Shown: positions 38,882 to 47,335 of the stretch, in pieces
Layout of the letters: every line of letters starts with the position of its first letter
Numbering within the stretch: position 1 is the first letter of the stretch
Assembly: GCF_022370835.2 (NCBI RefSeq)
Contig: NZ_CP092365.1
Location: 2,914,001-2,978,000, forward strand
Length of the DNA: 64,000 nt
Reading direction: 5' to 3'
DNA from: Mycolicibacillus parakoreensis
GTDB taxonomy: Bacteria > Actinomycetota > Actinomycetes > Mycobacteriales > Mycobacteriaceae
Program-made: the position numbers and the translations under genes
The notes under the pieces: generated by a model
Database searches by the model: none
The model's input: the letters and a program-made list of their open reading frames with translations, nothing else
What the model was told of the DNA's origin: nothing

Positions 38882-40629
38882 GCATCACCCTGGTCGACCT
38901 CGCCGTCGGTTACCGGGCGCGGCGACGCACCACCACCGTCGCCTCGGGGCTGACCGCCACCGCGCGCCGCGGTGAGCTGACCGTGCTGCTCGGGCCCAAC
39001 GGCTGCGGCAAATCCACCCTGATCCGCACCCTGTGCGGGCTGCAGCCGGCACTGGCCGGCCGGGTGCTGCTCGACGACGTCGCGCTGACCGAGCTGCCCG
39101 GCGACGAGCGGGCCCGCCGCGTCGGGGTGGTGCTCACCGACCGGGTGGATCCGGGGCTGCTGTCGGCCCGCGAACTGGCCGGGTTGGGCCGCATCCCGCA
39201 CCTGGGGCTGAGCGGGCGGCTGCGCCCCGCCGACGACGCGGTGGTCACCTGGGCGCTGCAGGCGGTGGGTGCGGCGTCGCTGGCCGACCGGCCGGCCGCG
39301 CAGCTCTCCGACGGGGAGCGTCAGCGGGTGCTGACCGCGCGCGCCCTGGCGCAGCAGCCGGGCCTGTTGGTGCTCGACGAGCCGACGGCGTTTCTGGATG
39401 TGCCGTCGCGCGCCGGGCTGGTCGAACTGCTCCGTGGGCTGGCCCGCGAGCAGGATCTCACGGTGGTGCTCTCCACCCACGATCTGGAGTTGGCGCTGCG
39501 GGTGGCCGACCGGGTCTGGCTGATGCACCCCGGTGGGCGGCTGATCGACGCCACCCCGGAGGAGCTGATCCTCGACGGCCGGATCGCGGCGCTGTTCGAC
39601 GGCGCCACCCTGCGGTTCGACCCGGTCAGCGGAGCCTTTTTGCTGCGCCATGCCGACGGCGGTGCGCGCACCGCCCACATCGAGGCCCCCGAACCGCTGG
39701 GGGCCGCCCTGGAACGGGTGCTGGCCCGGGAGGGCTGGGTGAGCGTCGACGGGCGGCCCGCCGAGATCGTGGTCAGCGCCGCGGACCCGACGTCGATCAC
39801 CGTGCACACCGGGCCCGGTGAGCGCCTCTGCGGCACCGTCGGTGAGCTGGGTGCCCGGCTGCGCCACCTGCCGCGCCGCGACACCCGCGCCGTCTCCGCC
39901 CAGCAGTGCGCCCCGGTGTGGCCGGCGCTGGCCCGGGTGAGTCCGTACTTCGCGCTGAGCACCGGCGAACCCGACGGCGACGGCTGGCGGCCGGTCGCCG
40001 AGCTCTACGGCGACACCGCGGTGCTCGACCCGCTCATCGACGGGGTGGGCGAGCGGATCGGGCCCGCCCCCCGCCGGGTCGCCGCCTCGACGTTCCATCT
40101 CGGTTTCGCCGCCCGGCTGTGGTCGCTCTGGCTGGGCGCGGCGATCGGGCACGGGCTGGTGGTGGACCTGGCCCCCGAGCTGCTGCTCTTCCGCCGCGAC
40201 GCCGGGGGCATCCGGCTGCATCTGCGCGCCCCGCGCGCCTGGCGCACCGAGCACGCCGGCGACGCCGAGGCCGCCGCGCCCGTCTCGGCCGCGGCGGTGC
40301 TCGACACCCACCTGCGCCCGCTGGCGGCCGCGGTGCGCGCCAGCGAACCGATCGCCGAGCGGCTGTTGGCCGGCAACACCGCCTCGGCGCTGCTGGGCGC
40401 CGCCCGGGTGCTCGATGCCCACCGCGGTGAGCCGGCTCCGGGCGCGGCGTGGCGGTGGGCGCGCCGGGTCTGCGAGGAGCAGCTCAGCGACACCGTGGTC
40501 TTCACCGGCACCGGCTATCGGCGCACCAGCTGCTGTTTGTTCTACCGCACCCCCGGCGGGCGGCTCTGCGGGGACTGCGCGCTCGACCGGGTCCCGACGC
40601 CGCGGCGCCCGCGTCGCCGGGACCGCTGA
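38878..40629 (+). CDS. Fusion of ABC importer ATPase and FhuF-like ferric reductase
   Basis: A 583-residue protein with two parts. Residues 1-255 are a FecE/BtuD-type ATPase: Walker A GPNGCGKST (39-47), signature LSDGE (143-147), Walker B LLVLDE (163-168), switch His201; the Q-loop Gln appears replaced (VVLTDR). Residues about 340-570 look like FhuF, the siderophore-iron reductase, ending in the diagnostic [2Fe-2S] pattern CC-x10-C-x2-C (C552, C553, C564, C567). Thus import and reductive iron release would sit in one polypeptide at the inner face of the membrane. This points to a ferric siderophore as the substrate of the operon. No stop or frameshift separates the parts. Confidence 0.88.
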   Translation: MSITLVDLAVGYRARRRTTTVASGLTATARRGELTVLLGPNGCGKSTLIRTLCGLQPALAGRVLLDDVALTELPGDERARRVGVVLTDRVDPGLLSARELAGLGRIPHLGLSGRLRPADDAVVTWALQAVGAASLADRPAAQLSDGERQRVLTARALAQQPGLLVLDEPTAFLDVPSRAGLVELLRGLAREQDLTVVLSTHDLELALRVADRVWLMHPGGRLIDATPEELILDGRIAALFDGATLRFDPVSGAFLLRHADGGARTAHIEAPEPLGAALERVLAREGWVSVDGRPAEIVVSAADPTSITVHTGPGERLCGTVGELGARLRHLPRRDTRAVSAQQCAPVWPALARVSPYFALSTGEPDGDGWRPVAELYGDTAVLDPLIDGVGERIGPAPRRVAASTFHLGFAARLWSLWLGAAIGHGLVVDLAPELLLFRRDAGGIRLHLRAPRAWRTEHAGDAEAAAPVSAAAVLDTHLRPLAAAVRASEPIAERLLAGNTASALLGAARVLDAHRGEPAPGAAWRWARRVCEEQLSDTVVFTGTGYRRTSCCLFYRTPGGRLCGDCALDRVPTPRRPRRRDR

Positions 40630-40633
40630 ACGC

Positions 40634-41263
40634 TCACCCGGTGGCCCGCAGCGCCCGGTAGGCGGCCGGGCCCATGATTGCGGCGAGCTCGTCGGGCGCC
40701 CAGGGCCGGCCGTGTTCGTCGCCGTCGAGGGACATCCGCACCGCCGACTCGCAGATCGCCAGGAACACGTCGGTCAACGGCGCCAGCACCCGGTCGACGT
40801 CGGCGACCTGCCAGCGCTCCATCAGCGGACGCATCACCGCCGCGATCCGCTCCGCGATCTGGGCGCGGCCACGCAGGATCGCCGCCGACAACACCGGGTC
40901 CGGGTCGGCGGCGAACATGATCCGCCACGAGGCGGGCCGCTCGCGCACCGTGGTCAGCAATGTGGCGAAACCGTCGACGAACAGCTGCTCGATCGACCCG
41001 GTGCGCCGCGGCGGCAGCATGGCCAGCAACCGGGTCACCAGCAGTTCGGTCTCCCGGTCGAGCAGCGCGGCGAGCAGCTCGCCGCGGCGGCGGTAACAGG
41101 CGTAGACCACCGGACGGGTCACCCCCATCCGGTCGGCGATCGCGGCCATCGTCACCTGCGCCACGCCCTGCTCGGCGGCGATCTGCAGCGCGGTGTCGAG
41201 CACCTGCGGCCGCCGGCGCTGCGGGCCCAGGTGCGAGGCCCGGTTTCGGGTGGCGGCCGGCAC
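40634..41263 (-). CDS. TetR-family regulator of the MpaB-type oxygenase operon
   Basis: A 209-residue TetR-family protein: HTH at about 28-65 (VTMAAIADRMGVTRPVVYACYRRRGEL) and a helical ligand domain. It is the last gene of a three-gene unit (oxygenase, small membrane protein, regulator; gaps of 3-4 bp), an arrangement typical of local autoregulation. The perfect palindrome at 42591-42607, in the operon promoter, is its likely operator. Ligand unknown. Its 3' end faces that of the ABC-FhuF gene, 4 bp away. Confidence 0.88.
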   Translation of the reverse strand: MPAATRNRASHLGPQRRRPQVLDTALQIAAEQGVAQVTMAAIADRMGVTRPVVYACYRRRGELLAALLDRETELLVTRLLAMLPPRRTGSIEQLFVDGFATLLTTVRERPASWRIMFAADPDPVLSAAILRGRAQIAERIAAVMRPLMERWQVADVDRVLAPLTDVFLAICESAVRMSLDGDEHGRPWAPDELAAIMGPAAYRALRATG

Positions 41264-41266
41264 GGC

Positions 41267-41494
41267 TCAGACCAGCGTGACGTCGGCGATGAGCAGCACC
41301 GGCCAGGCGACGACCTCACCGAGCGCGGAGAACACCTGGTCCAGCCCGCCGAGCGACTCCAGATGCGCGCTGTGGGTGAGCGCCCAGATCACGCCGATCG
41401 TCAGGTAGGGCAGGCCCACGGCGACCGCGGCGACCACGCCGAGATACACCAGCTGGCGGACGCTGAGCCGGCGGTCGAGCACGTCGCTGATCAC
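41267..41494 (-). CDS. Small two-helix membrane protein
   Basis: A 75-residue protein with two hydrophobic segments (VRQLVYLGVVAAVAVGLPYLTIGVIWAL and a C-terminal VVAWPVLLIADVTLV). It sits between the oxygenase (4-bp gap) and the TetR gene (3-bp gap), so it is surely part of that operon. Not recognised; perhaps an anchor or partner of the oxygenase. Confidence 0.7.
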   Translation of the reverse strand: MISDVLDRRLSVRQLVYLGVVAAVAVGLPYLTIGVIWALTHSAHLESLGGLDQVFSALGEVVAWPVLLIADVTLV

Positions 41495-41498
41495 GGGG

Positions 41499-42572
41499 TC
41501 ATCCGATCTGTCCGAGCAGGGGTTGGGATTCGACGAGACCTTCGTCGCTGGGGGTCTGACCGTCGCCGAAGACCCGCTGGTGCTGGCGGGCGCGCAGCTC
41601 GCGGTGGGCCTCGGCGGGCGGGGCGAACCCGAACCGCCGCTGGGCCTCCCGCGGGGTCGTGGTCACCGCGGTGACCGGTGGGATCCCCCGCAGCACCCGG
41701 GTGCCGATCGGCAGCGTCGCCGGGGACAGCAGCCGCAACAGGATCAGCTGCAACCGGGTGGAGAGGCCGATCACGGTGAACGCCGCGCTCAACGGGGCGA
41801 CCACCGCGGCGTCGAGCACACGCGAGGTCGACAACCCCGCCAGCCGCCGCATCCAGCGCGGCATCGTCGCCAGCGTGCCGCGGCGCAGAAACGCGGTGAT
41901 CACCAGGGTGAACGGCCGCAACACCCGCGGCAGCGGCGGCAACATCACCTCCGCGCGCAGCAGGTGGTTCATCGCCTTGCGCGCGATGGGGGAATCCAGC
42001 AGCAACGGACGCATCTCGTCGAAGTAGCGCCGCACCCCCGCCCGGTCGGCCGGGATGTCGTCGAGGTCGCAGGTCTGCAACTGCGCCGCACGGCGGCACT
42101 CGGCCCAGTACTGCCGTTCGTCGGCCTCCGACAGCGGTCCGGGCCCGTATTTCTCGTAGGCGATGAGGATCGAATGCCACGCGGTCAGATGGATCCACAG
42201 CTGCGACTTCGGATCGTTGGCGTCGTAGGGCGATCCGGTCACCGGATCGGTGCCGATCGCCTTGGAGTGGATCTTGACCAGCACATCGGCGACCTCCGCG
42301 GTCGAGCGGGCATCGCCGAACGCCACCATCGCGAAATACCGCAGGGTGCGGTCGTAGCGGGTGCGCGGGCGCTCATAGATCTGACTGGTGGTCTCCACCG
42401 ACGCCACCAGCGCCGGATCCAACTCCTCGATGACCACCGCGCGCTGAAACCCGATCGACAGCGACGTCGGGTAACTCCACACCTTCCACGTCACCGATTC
42501 GGGTCCGAAAAACCCGTAATCCTCGGCCGGCTCGGCCGTCGGCACCGACACCCAGTCGCGGAGAACGCTCAC
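41499..42572 (-). CDS. MpaB-family oxygenase (DUF2236)
   Basis: A 357-residue protein of the MpaB/latex-clearing-type family, haem b-dependent oxygenases of actinobacteria. Recognised by FGPESVTWKVWSYPTSLSIGFQRAVVIEELDPALVASV (start blocks), ARSTAEVADVLVKIHSKAIGTDP, and LWIHLTAWHSILIAYEKYGPGPLS, in which the His residues are candidate haem ligands. GTG 42572 was chosen because GGGAGGGG precedes it; the frame is open further but runs through the promoter palindrome. Substrate unknown; mycobacteria have many paralogues. First gene of the operon with a membrane protein and TetR. Confidence 0.88.
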   Translation of the reverse strand: MSVLRDWVSVPTAEPAEDYGFFGPESVTWKVWSYPTSLSIGFQRAVVIEELDPALVASVETTSQIYERPRTRYDRTLRYFAMVAFGDARSTAEVADVLVKIHSKAIGTDPVTGSPYDANDPKSQLWIHLTAWHSILIAYEKYGPGPLSEADERQYWAECRRAAQLQTCDLDDIPADRAGVRRYFDEMRPLLLDSPIARKAMNHLLRAEVMLPPLPRVLRPFTLVITAFLRRGTLATMPRWMRRLAGLSTSRVLDAAVVAPLSAAFTVIGLSTRLQLILLRLLSPATLPIGTRVLRGIPPVTAVTTTPREAQRRFGFAPPAEAHRELRARQHQRVFGDGQTPSDEGLVESQPLLGQIG

Positions 42573-42590
42573 CGTGCACCCCTCCCATTT

Positions 42591-42607
42591 TCCTACACTG
42601 TGTAGGA
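42591..42607. promoter_or_regulatory. 17-bp perfect palindrome, likely TetR operator
   Basis: TCCTACAC-T-GTGTAGGA is perfectly symmetrical with 8-bp arms. It lies 19 bp upstream of the oxygenase GTG and overlaps its probable -10 region; it is also upstream of the divergent methyltransferase gene, 139 bp away. Size, symmetry and position are those of a TetR-family operator, and the operon encodes a TetR protein. Confidence 0.7.
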
Positions 42608-42746
42608 TTCTGACGCCGGCGGGCCCGCCCGTCAAGGGTCGGGTCGGCACCGGCGCCCAACCCCCGGTCACCGCCGGTCCAGGCCCGCAATGATCCACTG
42701 GGGAGGCACCGAGTCAGGCCGATGAGGCGCCGAAGGGAGTCAGGCG

Positions 42747-43652
42747 ATGGCACGCAGCGACGACGACGACTGGGATCTGGCGTCCAGCGTGGGAGCGACC
42801 GCCACCATGGTCGCCGCCGGCCGCGCCCGCGCCGCCCGCGACGGACTGATCGACGACCCGCTGGCCGAGCCGCTGGTGCGTGCCGTCGGGATCGATTTCT
42901 TCACCGACTGGGCCGCCGGCGCGCTCGACGCCGCCGACGTCGACCTGCCCGACCTGCCGTGGGGCATGGGCCCGATGACCACGTTGATGGCCGCCCGCAC
43001 CCGGTTCATCGACACCTTCCTCACCGAGGCGGTCGCCGCCGGGATCACCCAGGTGGTGGTGCTCGCGGCCGGACTCGACGCGCGCGGGTACCGCCTGCCC
43101 TGGCCCGCGGGGGTGATCGTCTACGAGATCGACCAGCCCGCGGTGCTGCAGTTCAAGGCCGCCACCGTGGCCGAACTGGGCGTCGAACCGACCGCACCGG
43201 TGCGCGCGGTCGGCGTCGATCTGCGGGCCGCGTGGCCGGCGGCGCTGCGCGACGCCGGGTTCGCCCCGGAGCGGCCGACGGTCTGGATCGCCGAGGGGCT
43301 TTCGGCCTTCCTGCCGCCCAGCGGCCAAGACCGCCTGCTCGACGACGTCACCGCCCTCAGCGCCGGCGGCTCCCGGCTGCTCACCGAGATGTTTCTGGGT
43401 TCCCCGCAGACCCGCGAAGCGATGCGCCGGGTCCACCAGCGCTGGTATGAGCGGGGCCTGACCGTGCACCTCGATGACCTCGCCTATCCGGGGCAGCGTC
43501 ACGACGTCGCCGACTACCTGGGCCGGCGAGGATGGCGCACCGACCGGGTCGAGCTGGCGGCGCTGCTCGCCGACGCCGGGCTGCCGGTGCCGGCCGATGC
43601 CGAGCCCGGCGCGCAGAACCACTACACCACCGCCGAATTGCCCCGTCGATGA
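42747..43652 (+). CDS. SAM-dependent methyltransferase (TIGR00027/LCMT-like family)
   Basis: A 301-residue member of the large mycobacterial family of leucine carboxyl methyltransferase-like proteins (such as Rv0726c). Seen are the N-terminal WDLASSVGATATMVAAGRA signature, TRFIDTFL, the SAM-binding VVVLAAGLDARGYRLPWP, YEIDQPAVLQFK and WIAEGLSAFLPP. Targets of the family are mostly unknown. ATG 42747 follows a GGGAG site. Divergent from the oxygenase operon, it might share the palindrome as a control site. Confidence 0.92.
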   Translation: MARSDDDDWDLASSVGATATMVAAGRARAARDGLIDDPLAEPLVRAVGIDFFTDWAAGALDAADVDLPDLPWGMGPMTTLMAARTRFIDTFLTEAVAAGITQVVVLAAGLDARGYRLPWPAGVIVYEIDQPAVLQFKAATVAELGVEPTAPVRAVGVDLRAAWPAALRDAGFAPERPTVWIAEGLSAFLPPSGQDRLLDDVTALSAGGSRLLTEMFLGSPQTREAMRRVHQRWYERGLTVHLDDLAYPGQRHDVADYLGRRGWRTDRVELAALLADAGLPVPADAEPGAQNHYTTAELPRR

Positions 43653-43668
43653 CCCCGGAGCGGCAACG

Positions 43669-44115
43669 GTGACGTCGATGAAGTGGCTGCTGACCGCCCT
43701 CGGCGCCGCAGCGGTGGCCGTGGCGCTGGTCCAGCCGTGGTTCTACGCCTCCACCCTGACCGGGACCGCCACCCTCACCGGGTGGGGGCACTGGTCGGCC
43801 GGCGATGCGATCGAGGCCCGGCTGGTCCCGGTGCCGTTGGGGCTGCTGGTCGCCACGCCGCTGGTGTGGGTGGTCGTCGCCGCGGTGCGCAACCGGTTCG
43901 GTCAGGCGTTCGTCGGGGCGGTCGCCGCCGCGGCGCTGACCGGGCTGGGCATCGCCCTGCACCAGCGGGTGGCGGGCAGCGTCACCGGCGGCGACGCGGT
44001 CTTCGTCAGCCTGGCCCCCGCGCCCGCACTGGTGTTGGGTCTGACGCTGATCGGCACCGTCTGCGCCTGGTACCTGTTCGCCCGCACCGACTTACGCGAC
44101 CCACCCACGGGATGA
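43669..44115 (+). CDS. Small four-helix membrane protein
   Basis: A 148-residue protein with four hydrophobic segments (about 5-25, 48-68, 78-98, 115-140). No family recognised; it resembles the tryptophan-associated/DUF-type small membrane proteins of actinobacteria only in layout. GTG 43669 with a GGAG site 16 bp after the methyltransferase stop was chosen; ATG 43678 is an alternative. Probably co-transcribed with the methyltransferase. Confidence 0.7.
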   Translation: MTSMKWLLTALGAAAVAVALVQPWFYASTLTGTATLTGWGHWSAGDAIEARLVPVPLGLLVATPLVWVVVAAVRNRFGQAFVGAVAAAALTGLGIALHQRVAGSVTGGDAVFVSLAPAPALVLGLTLIGTVCAWYLFARTDLRDPPTG

Positions 44116-44144
44116 ACGGCCCCCCTGCGGTGCACCGGGGCCCG

Positions 44145-44150
44145 TAGACT
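44145..44150 (+). promoter_or_regulatory. -10 element for a leaderless CoA-transferase transcript
   Basis: TAGACT ends 7 nt before GTG 44158, the textbook leaderless spacing. Confidence 0.55.
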
Positions 44151-44157
44151 TCTCACC

Positions 44158-45645
44158 GTGACCAGCCGCATCGCGGATCCGGTGCTCGCCGCCCGGGTCT
44201 GCACCGCCGAGGAGGCGGCCGCGATGATCGTCGACGGCGAGCGCGTCGCGATGAGCGGGTTCACCGGCGCCGGCCACCCCAAGGCGGTACCGGCGGCGTT
44301 GGCGCGCCGCGCGGCCGCCGGGGCTGGCCCCCACATCGAGTTGTGGACCGGTGCGGGCACCGTGGCGGCCGTCGACGGCGCCCTGGCCGCCGCCGGGGCG
44401 TTGACCCGGCGGCTGCCCTACCAGTCCGATCCCACCCTGCGGGCGTCGATCAACGCCGGCGAGGTGGACTACCTGGACCTGCACATCGGTCAGGTCGCGC
44501 CCCTGGCTCGCCGCGGATTCCTCGGCCCGGTGGACAGCGCGGTCATCGAGGCGGCCGCCATCACCGCCGACGGCGCGCTGGTCCCGACGACCTCGGTGGG
44601 CAACAGCCAGACCTGGTTGGATCTGGCCGACCGGGTGATCGTGGAGGTCAACTCCTGGCATGCACCGAACCTGCAGGGCCTGCACGACATCGCCACCGAC
44701 ACCGCGGCGCCGATCCCGATCCGCCGCGCCGGCGACCGCATCGGCGCGCCGGTGTTGAGCTGTCCGCGCGAGAAGGTGGTGGCGGTGGTGCCCACCGACG
44801 CACCCGAGGGCAACGACGCGTTCACCGCCCCGGACGCGGTGTCGCACCGGATCGCCGGGCACCTGCTGGATTTCCTGCACACCGAGGTGGCCGCGGGCCG
44901 CCTGCCCACGGCGCTGCGGCCGCTGCAGTCGGGGGTGGGCAACGTCGCCAACGCGGTGCTGTCGGCCTTGGCCGACAGCGGGTTCGCCGATCTGAGCGCC
45001 TACACCGAGGTGATCTCCGACGGGATGCTCGCCCTGCTCGACAGCGGCCGGATGCGGGTGGCCTCGGCGACGGCGCTGGCCCTCTCCGAGGCGGGGATGC
45101 GCCGGTTTCGTGCCGGGGACTTCCGCGATCGGATCGTGTTGCGGCCCGCCGAGATCAGCAACCATCCCGAGGTGGTGCGCCGCCTGGGGGTGATCGCGGT
45201 CAACAGCATGATCGAGGCCGACCTCTACGGCAACGTCAACTCATCGCACATCGTGGGCAGCGAGATCATGAACGGTATCGGCGGATCCGGGGACTTCGCC
45301 CGCAACGGCTACCTGTCGGTGTTCATCACCCCGTCGGTCGCCAAAGCCGGCGCGGTCTCGACGATCGTGCCGATGGCCTGTCACGTCGATCACCCCGGCC
45401 AGGACGTCGACGTGATCGTCACCGAGCAGGGCCTGGCCGATCTGCGCGGGCTCGCGCCGCGCCGGCGCGCCACCCTCATCATCGCGTGCTGCGCGCATCC
45501 GGATTACCGGGCCGCGCTGACCGACTACTACCACCGCGCCCTGCGGGACGGCCCCGCGCGCCACACCCCGCATCTGCTCGGCGAGGCGTTGTCCTGGCAC
45601 GCCCGCTATCTGGCCACCGGCAGCATGCGCGCCCTAACGCAGTAG
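44158..45645 (+). CDS. Acetyl-CoA hydrolase/transferase family protein (succinyl/acetate CoA-transferase)
   Basis: A 495-residue class I CoA-transferase of the Ach1/Cat1 type, moving CoA between acyl groups such as acetate, succinate and propionate. Blocks seen: MSGFTGAGHPKAVP, QVAPLARRGFLGPVDSAVIEAAAITADG, LQSGVGNVANAV, the catalytic Glu in SMIEADLYGNVNS, and IMNGIGGSGDFARNGYLSVF. In a mycobacterium it could balance propionyl-, acetyl- and succinyl-CoA pools, near the acyl-CoA carboxylase genes. GTG 44158 has a leaderless-type -10. Its last 12 bp overlap fadE25 on the other strand. In M. tuberculosis a different gene occupies this place. Confidence 0.92.
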   Translation: MTSRIADPVLAARVCTAEEAAAMIVDGERVAMSGFTGAGHPKAVPAALARRAAAGAGPHIELWTGAGTVAAVDGALAAAGALTRRLPYQSDPTLRASINAGEVDYLDLHIGQVAPLARRGFLGPVDSAVIEAAAITADGALVPTTSVGNSQTWLDLADRVIVEVNSWHAPNLQGLHDIATDTAAPIPIRRAGDRIGAPVLSCPREKVVAVVPTDAPEGNDAFTAPDAVSHRIAGHLLDFLHTEVAAGRLPTALRPLQSGVGNVANAVLSALADSGFADLSAYTEVISDGMLALLDSGRMRVASATALALSEAGMRRFRAGDFRDRIVLRPAEISNHPEVVRRLGVIAVNSMIEADLYGNVNSSHIVGSEIMNGIGGSGDFARNGYLSVFITPSVAKAGAVSTIVPMACHVDHPGQDVDVIVTEQGLADLRGLAPRRRATLIIACCAHPDYRAALTDYYHRALRDGPARHTPHLLGEALSWHARYLATGSMRALTQ

Positions 45646-46803
45646 TGCGCGGCTCATCACCACCCGCTGGATCTGGTTGGTGCCCTCGTAGATCTGGGTG
45701 ATCTTGGCGTCGCGCATCATGCGTTCGACGGGGAAGTCGATGGTGTAGCCGGCCCCGCCGAACAACTGCACCGCGTCGGTGGTGATCTCCATGGCCACAT
45801 CCGAGGCGAAACACTTGCTCGCCGCGGAGATGAACCCCAGATCCGGCTCGCCGCGCTCGGCGCGTGCGGCCGCCGAGTACACCATCAGCCGCGCCGCCTG
45901 CAGCTTCATCGCCATGTCGGCGATCATGAACTGCACACCCTGGTTGTCGGCGACCGCGCGACCGAACTGCTTGCGGTCCTTGGTGTAGTCGATCGCGGCA
46001 TCCAGCGCCCCCTGGGCGATCCCGACCGCCTGGGCCCCGATCGTCGGACGGGTGTGATCCAGGGTGCGCAACGCGGTCTTGAACCCCGTTCCCGGCTCGC
46101 CGATGATGCGATCACCCGGGATGCGGCAGTCCTCGAAATACAACTCGGTGGTCGGCGAGCCCTTGATGCCCAGCTTCTTCTCCTTGGGCCCCACACTGAA
46201 CCCCTCGTCGTCTTTGTGCACGATGAACGCCGAGATCCCGTTGGCCCCCTTGTCCGGATCGGAGACCGCCATCACCGTGTACCAGGTGGAATGCCCGCCG
46301 TTGGTGATCCACGCCTTGGTGCCGTTGAGCACCCAGTCGTCGCCGTCGGCGCTCGCGCGGGTGCGCATCGCCACCGCGTCGCTGCCGGACTCGCGCTCGG
46401 AGAGCGCATAGGAGGCCATCGCCTCCCCGGCGGCCAGCGACGGCAACACCTGCTCCTTGAGCTCCTCGGAGCCGGCCAGGATCAACCCCATGGTGCCCAG
46501 CTTGTTCACCGCCGGGATCAACGACGACGACGCGCACACCCGCGCGACCTCCTCGATGACGATGCAGGTCGCCACCGAATCCGCGCCCTGACCGCCGTAG
46601 GCCTCCGGCACGTGCACCGCGTTGAACCCCGAGGCGTTCAACGCCGCGAGCGCCTCCTCGGGGAACCGCGGCGCCTCATCGACCTCGGCGGCATGCGGGG
46701 CGATCTCTTTTTCGGCCAACGCCCGGATCGCCGAGCGCAGCTCCTCATGCTCCTCGGGCAACGCGAACACGTCGAACGACGCATTCCCGGTCCATCCAGC
46801 CAT
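45634..46803 (-). CDS. fadE25: Acyl-CoA dehydrogenase FadE25
   Basis: FAD-dependent acyl-CoA dehydrogenase of beta-oxidation, almost identical in pattern to Rv3274c and of the same length (389). Seen: YALSERESGSDA and WITNGGHSTWYTVMAV (FAD and substrate loops), GIKGSPTTELYFEDCRIP, and the C-terminal QLFGGAGYTIDFPVERMMRDAKITQIYEGTNQIQR region with the catalytic Glu in YEGT. ATG 46803 was preferred to the adjacent GTG 46806 since GAGGAGG is 5 nt upstream. 13 bp from purE, so possibly in one transcript with the purine genes. Confidence 0.97.
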   Translation of the reverse strand: MAGWTGNASFDVFALPEEHEELRSAIRALAEKEIAPHAAEVDEAPRFPEEALAALNASGFNAVHVPEAYGGQGADSVATCIVIEEVARVCASSSLIPAVNKLGTMGLILAGSEELKEQVLPSLAAGEAMASYALSERESGSDAVAMRTRASADGDDWVLNGTKAWITNGGHSTWYTVMAVSDPDKGANGISAFIVHKDDEGFSVGPKEKKLGIKGSPTTELYFEDCRIPGDRIIGEPGTGFKTALRTLDHTRPTIGAQAVGIAQGALDAAIDYTKDRKQFGRAVADNQGVQFMIADMAMKLQAARLMVYSAAARAERGEPDLGFISAASKCFASDVAMEITTDAVQLFGGAGYTIDFPVERMMRDAKITQIYEGTNQIQRVVMSRALLR

Positions 46804-46816
46804 CACAGCCTCCTCG

Positions 46817-47335
46817 CTACTCGCCGGTAACTTTATCGTGTAGCGCGGCGTCCTTGGCCAGCACCGTCTCGGCCAGCTCCTGCTGGAAGGCGATCATCCG
46901 GTCGCGCAGCGCGGTGTCGGCGGCGGCCAGGATGCGCACCGCCAGCAGCCCGGCGTTGCGCGCCCCGCCGATCGAGACGGTGGCCACCGGGACCCCGGCC
47001 GGCATCTGCACGATCGACAGCAGCGAATCCAGCCCGTCGAGGCGGGCCAGCGGCACCGGCACCCCGACCACCGGCAGCGGGGTCGCCGAGGCCACCATGC
47101 CGGGCAGATGCGCCGCCCCGCCGGCACCGGCGACGATCACCTCGATGCCCCGGGCGGCGGCCTCGCGCGCATAGTCGAACATGCGTTGCGGGGTACGGTG
47201 CGCCGAGACCACCCCCACCTCGAACGGCACCTCGAATTCGGCCAGCGCGTGGGCCGCGTCGGCCATCACCGACCAGTCGGAGTCGCTGCCCATGATCAGC
47301 CCGACCCGGGGCCGCGGCGGGGTGCTGGGGGTCAT
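46817..47335 (-). CDS. purE: N5-carboxyaminoimidazole ribonucleotide mutase PurE
   Basis: Class I PurE, moving the carboxylate of N5-CAIR to give CAIR in purine synthesis. The 172-residue protein has the GSDSDW loop, [11 protein letters not shown] with the catalytic His-Arg, [11 protein letters not shown] and the [10 protein letters not shown] segment. ATG 47335 overlaps the purK stop (ATGA), so the pair that carries out consecutive steps is translated together. Confidence 0.97.
   Translation of the reverse strand: MTPSTPPRPRVGLIMGSDSDWSVMADAAHALAEFEVPFEVGVVSAHRTPQRMFDYAREAAARGIEVIVAGAGGAAHLPGMVASATPLPVVGVPVPLARLDGLDSLLSIVQMPAGVPVATVSIGGARNAGLLAVRILAAADTALRDRMIAFQQELAETVLAKDAALHDKVTGE

Noticed and set aside
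46054..46830. 258-codon plus-strand frame opposite fadE25
   Set aside because: Mirrors a highly conserved acyl-CoA dehydrogenase gene; its composition is not protein-like.
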